From contig CAZLPU010000004.1 of assembly GCA_964561475.1 (NCBI GenBank), positions 1-64,000 on the forward strand: a DNA stretch of 64,000 bases, written 5' to 3'. Below are positions 61,565 to 64,000 of this stretch, piece by piece; position 1 is the stretch's first letter; each line of letters begins with the position of its first letter. This DNA comes from CAYUYV01 sp964561475 (lineage in GTDB: Bacteria > Pseudomonadota > Alphaproteobacteria > JAJFIK01). The notes under the pieces were generated by a model. That model worked only from the letters and a program-made list of their open reading frames with translations, had not been told where the DNA came from and did not search any database. Position numbers and translations under genes: made by a program.

Positions 61565-61906
61565 ATGGACGGATTGGACATCCCGCGGCCCGTTCCCCGG
61601 GCCGACGAAGACCATGAAACCCGGCTCAAGCGGCTCTATTTCCGCTCCTGGCACCGGGGCTTCAAGGAAGCGGATTTCGTCATCGGGTATTTCGCCGATG
61701 CCCATCTTCAGACCCTCACCCCTGAAGAGCTCGACCAGTATGAGGCGCTCATCGGTGTGGAGGACCGGGATTTGTGGGAGTGGATCACGGAAAAGACCCC
61801 CACGCCGCCGGAACACGATCACGGGGTCATGGATCGGATCAAAAGTTTCCGGCATCTGGCCGGTGTGACCTATGCCACCCAAGGTGACAGTCCTCCCCGG
61901 TTCTGA
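61565..61906 (+). CDS. sdhE: Succinate dehydrogenase assembly factor SdhE
   Basis: A 113-residue SdhE. The core RLKRLYFRSWHRGFKEAD is the family motif around the conserved RG, and VIGYFADAHLQTLTPEELDQYE follows. SdhE helps attach FAD covalently to SdhA. The N-terminal 20 residues and the C-terminal tail are longer than in E. coli SdhE (88) but usual for alphaproteobacteria. AAAGGTG lies upstream of the ATG. The gene sits just before mfd, a common pairing in this group. Confidence 0.96.
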   Translation: MDGLDIPRPVPRADEDHETRLKRLYFRSWHRGFKEADFVIGYFADAHLQTLTPEELDQYEALIGVEDRDLWEWITEKTPTPPEHDHGVMDRIKSFRHLAGVTYATQGDSPPRF

Positions 61907-62047
61907 GGGGCGGTGCCTGCGCATTTTTTGACAATCGATCTTTTCCGGCGGTGCGTTGGGGGGTAAGACCCGCCAACACGCCTCTTTTACTCTGTCCTGT
62001 GCCGCCCCGCCTCCGCCGAGGGCACACCGAGAACAATCGGATTTCCC

Positions 62048-64000
62048 GTGACCGCCACCCCCCGTCCCATTGCGGACCCCCATCTGGGTCTCAGCCCCCG
62101 CCAGTTTCTCCAATATGCCGGTCACGGGCTGATCACCCGTGTGCCCGAGGGCTTCGATGCCCATGTGCTGAGCGCCCTGGTGCGCTTCAACGGCGGCCCC
62201 TGGTGCCATGTCGCCCGGGATGATGCGCGGGTTGAGGCCATGGCCGAGGCGCTAGCGTTTTTCGCGCCGGATCTGCCGGTGATCCGGATGCCGGCCTGGG
62301 ATTGCCTGCCCTACGACCGGGTCTCGCCCAAGGCGGAGACCGCCAGCCAGCGCATGGCGGGCCTTACGGGACTGGCCCGGTTGCCCCAGGACGCCGGCCC
62401 CATGATCATCCTCACCACGGTCAATGCTCTGCTGCAAAGGGTCCCCCCGAGGGAGGTGGTCAAGGGCCATAGTTTCTCTGCGCGAACCGGCAACGATGTG
62501 GATGTGGACGCGCTCACCGCTTTTCTGAGCGCCAACGGCTATTCCCGGGCCTCCACGGTCCGGGATCCGGGGGAATTTGCCGTGCGCGGAGGGATCGTAG
62601 ATCTGTTTCCGCCGGGAGCGGAGCAACCCCTGCGCCTGGACCTCTTCGGTGACACCCTTGAGTCCGTGCGCCCCTTCGACCCGGACAGTCAGCGTACCAC
62701 CGGTCAACTCAGCGGCATCGATCTGGTGCCCGTGAGCGAGGTCTTGCTCGACGCGGAAAGCGTCCAGCGGTTCCGGACCGGATACGTGAAGGCCTTCGGG
62801 GCTGTCACCGACGACGATCCCCTGTATGAGGCCGTCAGTGCGGGTCACAAACATACGGGCATGGAGCATTGGCTGCCCCTGTTCCACGACCGTCTGGAGA
62901 CCCTGTTCGACTATCTGCCCGACGCGCCTGTCACCCTGGATCATCTGGCGGGGGAGGCCCGGGACAACCGTCTTGAACAGATTGCTGATTATTATCAGGC
63001 CCGGGTGGATACGGCGGATGTGGAAAAAGGCGGCGCTTTCGGCACCCCCCGGTACAAACCCCTGCCGCCGGAGCGGCTCTATCTGAGCCTGGAGGAATGG
63101 CAGGCGGGCCTTGAAGGGCGCACCGTGCGCGGGTTCGCCCCCTTCGATGCACCCCCTGACTCCGGTGAGGACGGCACGGCCCCCACCCGGCGCCTGGAAG
63201 CGGACACCAAACCCGGTCGCAGTTTCGCCGCAGAGCGCGCCCAGAGCGGCACCAATGTCTTCGATGTCCTGAAGGACTACATCTCGAGCCGGATCAGGGA
63301 CGGCAAGACCGTCATCGTGGCGTGCTGGACCACCGGGTCCGCCGAACGGATGGGCAGTGTCCTGAAGGAACACGGCCTTGAACACACGGTCATGACCGGC
63401 GGTTTCGATCAGGCCGCAGCCCTGGAAGACGGGCAGGTTGCCCTCGCGGTGCTGGGCCTCGAGCAGGGTTACGAGGCGCCGGGCTATCTGGTGATCGGTG
63501 AGCAGGATGTGCTGGGGGACCGGCTGATCCGGCGCAAGGGCAAGAACCGCAAGGCCCAGAATTTCCTGACCGAAGCCGCGAGCCTGACCCAGGGCGATCT
63601 GGTGGTCCATGTGGAACACGGGATCGGACGTTATGAGGGGCTACGCACGCTCGAAGTAGGGGACGAGCCCCATGACTGCCTGGAAATTCTCTACCATGAC
63701 AATGCCAAACTATTTCTGCCCGTCGAAAACATCGAGCTGCTGACCCGGTACGGCTCCGACGACGAAAACATCCAGCTTGACCGCCTCGGCGGCCAGGCCT
63801 GGCAGGCCCGCAAGGCGAGGCTGAAAGAGCGCATCAAGGAGATGGCCGAAGGCCTGATCAAGATCGCCGCCGAACGCTCCTTGCAGGAAGGCAATGCCAT
63901 CACCCCGCCCATGGGCACCTATGACGAATTCTGCGCCCGCTTCCCTTATCAGGAGACGGAGGACCAGGACCGGGCCATCGGCGATGCCCTGGAGGATCTG
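62048..64000 (+). CDS. mfd: Transcription-repair coupling factor Mfd (cut by window end)
   Basis: 651 codons are open from GTG 62048 to the window edge. The UvrB-like N-terminal region MPAWDCLPYDRVSPKAETASQRM and GEFAVRGGIVDLFPPGAEQPLRLDLFGDTLESVRPF, then the RNA-polymerase-interacting region GDLVVHVEHGIGRYEGL and the start of the helicase domain (YPFPYQETEDQDRAI-like FPYQETEDQDRAI) are present. Mfd removes stalled RNA polymerase and recruits UvrA. The ATPase motifs and C-terminus lie beyond the window. No good ribosome site was found before the GTG, but the frame and the family start fit. Confidence 0.96.
   Translation, partial: MTATPRPIADPHLGLSPRQFLQYAGHGLITRVPEGFDAHVLSALVRFNGGPWCHVARDDARVEAMAEALAFFAPDLPVIRMPAWDCLPYDRVSPKAETASQRMAGLTGLARLPQDAGPMIILTTVNALLQRVPPREVVKGHSFSARTGNDVDVDALTAFLSANGYSRASTVRDPGEFAVRGGIVDLFPPGAEQPLRLDLFGDTLESVRPFDPDSQRTTGQLSGIDLVPVSEVLLDAESVQRFRTGYVKAFGAVTDDDPLYEAVSAGHKHTGMEHWLPLFHDRLETLFDYLPDAPVTLDHLAGEARDNRLEQIADYYQARVDTADVEKGGAFGTPRYKPLPPERLYLSLEEWQAGLEGRTVRGFAPFDAPPDSGEDGTAPTRRLEADTKPGRSFAAERAQSGTNVFDVLKDYISSRIRDGKTVIVACWTTGSAERMGSVLKEHGLEHTVMTGGFDQAAALEDGQVALAVLGLEQGYEAPGYLVIGEQDVLGDRLIRRKGKNRKAQNFLTEAASLTQGDLVVHVEHGIGRYEGLRTLEVGDEPHDCLEILYHDNAKLFLPVENIELLTRYGSDDENIQLDRLGGQAWQARKARLKERIKEMAEGLIKIAAERSLQEGNAITPPMGTYDEFCARFPYQETEDQDRAIGDALEDL

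Noticed and set aside
1..64000. CRISPR array or cas genes
   Set aside because: No regularly spaced direct repeats with unique spacers; the tandem repeats found have no spacers and no cas-type gene is present.

Overview
The window comes from a high-GC alphaproteobacterium. Four things point there: a circularly permuted two-piece tmRNA gene, the run serS-surE-pcm-LysM/LytM gene-yajC-secD-secF, an NDUFAF6-like squalene/phytoene-synthase-family gene near secF, and the DUF502/recG/sdhE/mfd neighbourhood. Nearly all of it is chromosomal. Genes are closely packed, GTG starts with good Shine-Dalgarno sites recur, and codon use is strongly GC-rich. Genus cannot be fixed from the sequence alone.

Layout. 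0-1.4 kb: 5' part of thyA (minus), the split ssrA gene and a small membrane protein. 1.4-9.2 kb: a plus-strand housekeeping run for translation, stress phosphatase, protein repair, envelope and Sec functions. 9.2-15.2 kb: a NB-ARC/TPR STAND ATPase, a serine hydrolase, Fe-superoxide dismutase and the NDUFAF6-like protein. 15.3-27.1 kb: TraB/GumN-like protein, class III aminotransferase, DUF2891, acyl-CoA dehydrogenase, a 53-residue small protein, a GAF-GGDEF-EAL protein, an SDR, metG and a sulfotransferase-like protein. 27.3-31.5 kb: DUF1036 protein, an amylo-alpha-1,6-glucosidase-like enzyme and a GT4 glycosyltransferase. 31.5-33.0 kb is a 1.5 kb lower-GC stretch without a confident gene. 33.0-39.6 kb: an ABC ATPase/permease pair, a DUF3089 protein that lacks its nucleophile, DUF6285 plus an APH-like kinase, and DUF502.

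40.3-42.9 kb is the one clear mobile element. It is an IS1595-type transposon with inverted repeats and an 8-bp target duplication. Besides the transposase it carries a tightly overlapping three-gene passenger operon: a 268-residue protein of unknown family with a possible OB-like C-terminus, a PIN-domain nuclease with all four acidic residues, and a 50-residue charged protein. The duplication includes the recG stop codon and lies against the DUF2239 promoter. This cassette is the best candidate here for an undescribed system, probably toxin-antitoxin-like or an RNA-processing module.

42.9-64 kb: recG; a BNR-repeat protein; a TonB-dependent receptor followed by a TauE-type exporter and a Tat-exported aminotransferase, a possible import, periplasmic transamination and export unit; a secreted protein with three internal repeats plus a lipoprotein; a solitary P-loop ATPase; an alginate-export-like porin; two tandem paralogous secreted proteins; an alpha/beta hydrolase; sdhE; and the 5' two thirds of mfd, cut by the window end. 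Short 13-20 bp tandem duplications are scattered through the intergenic regions.
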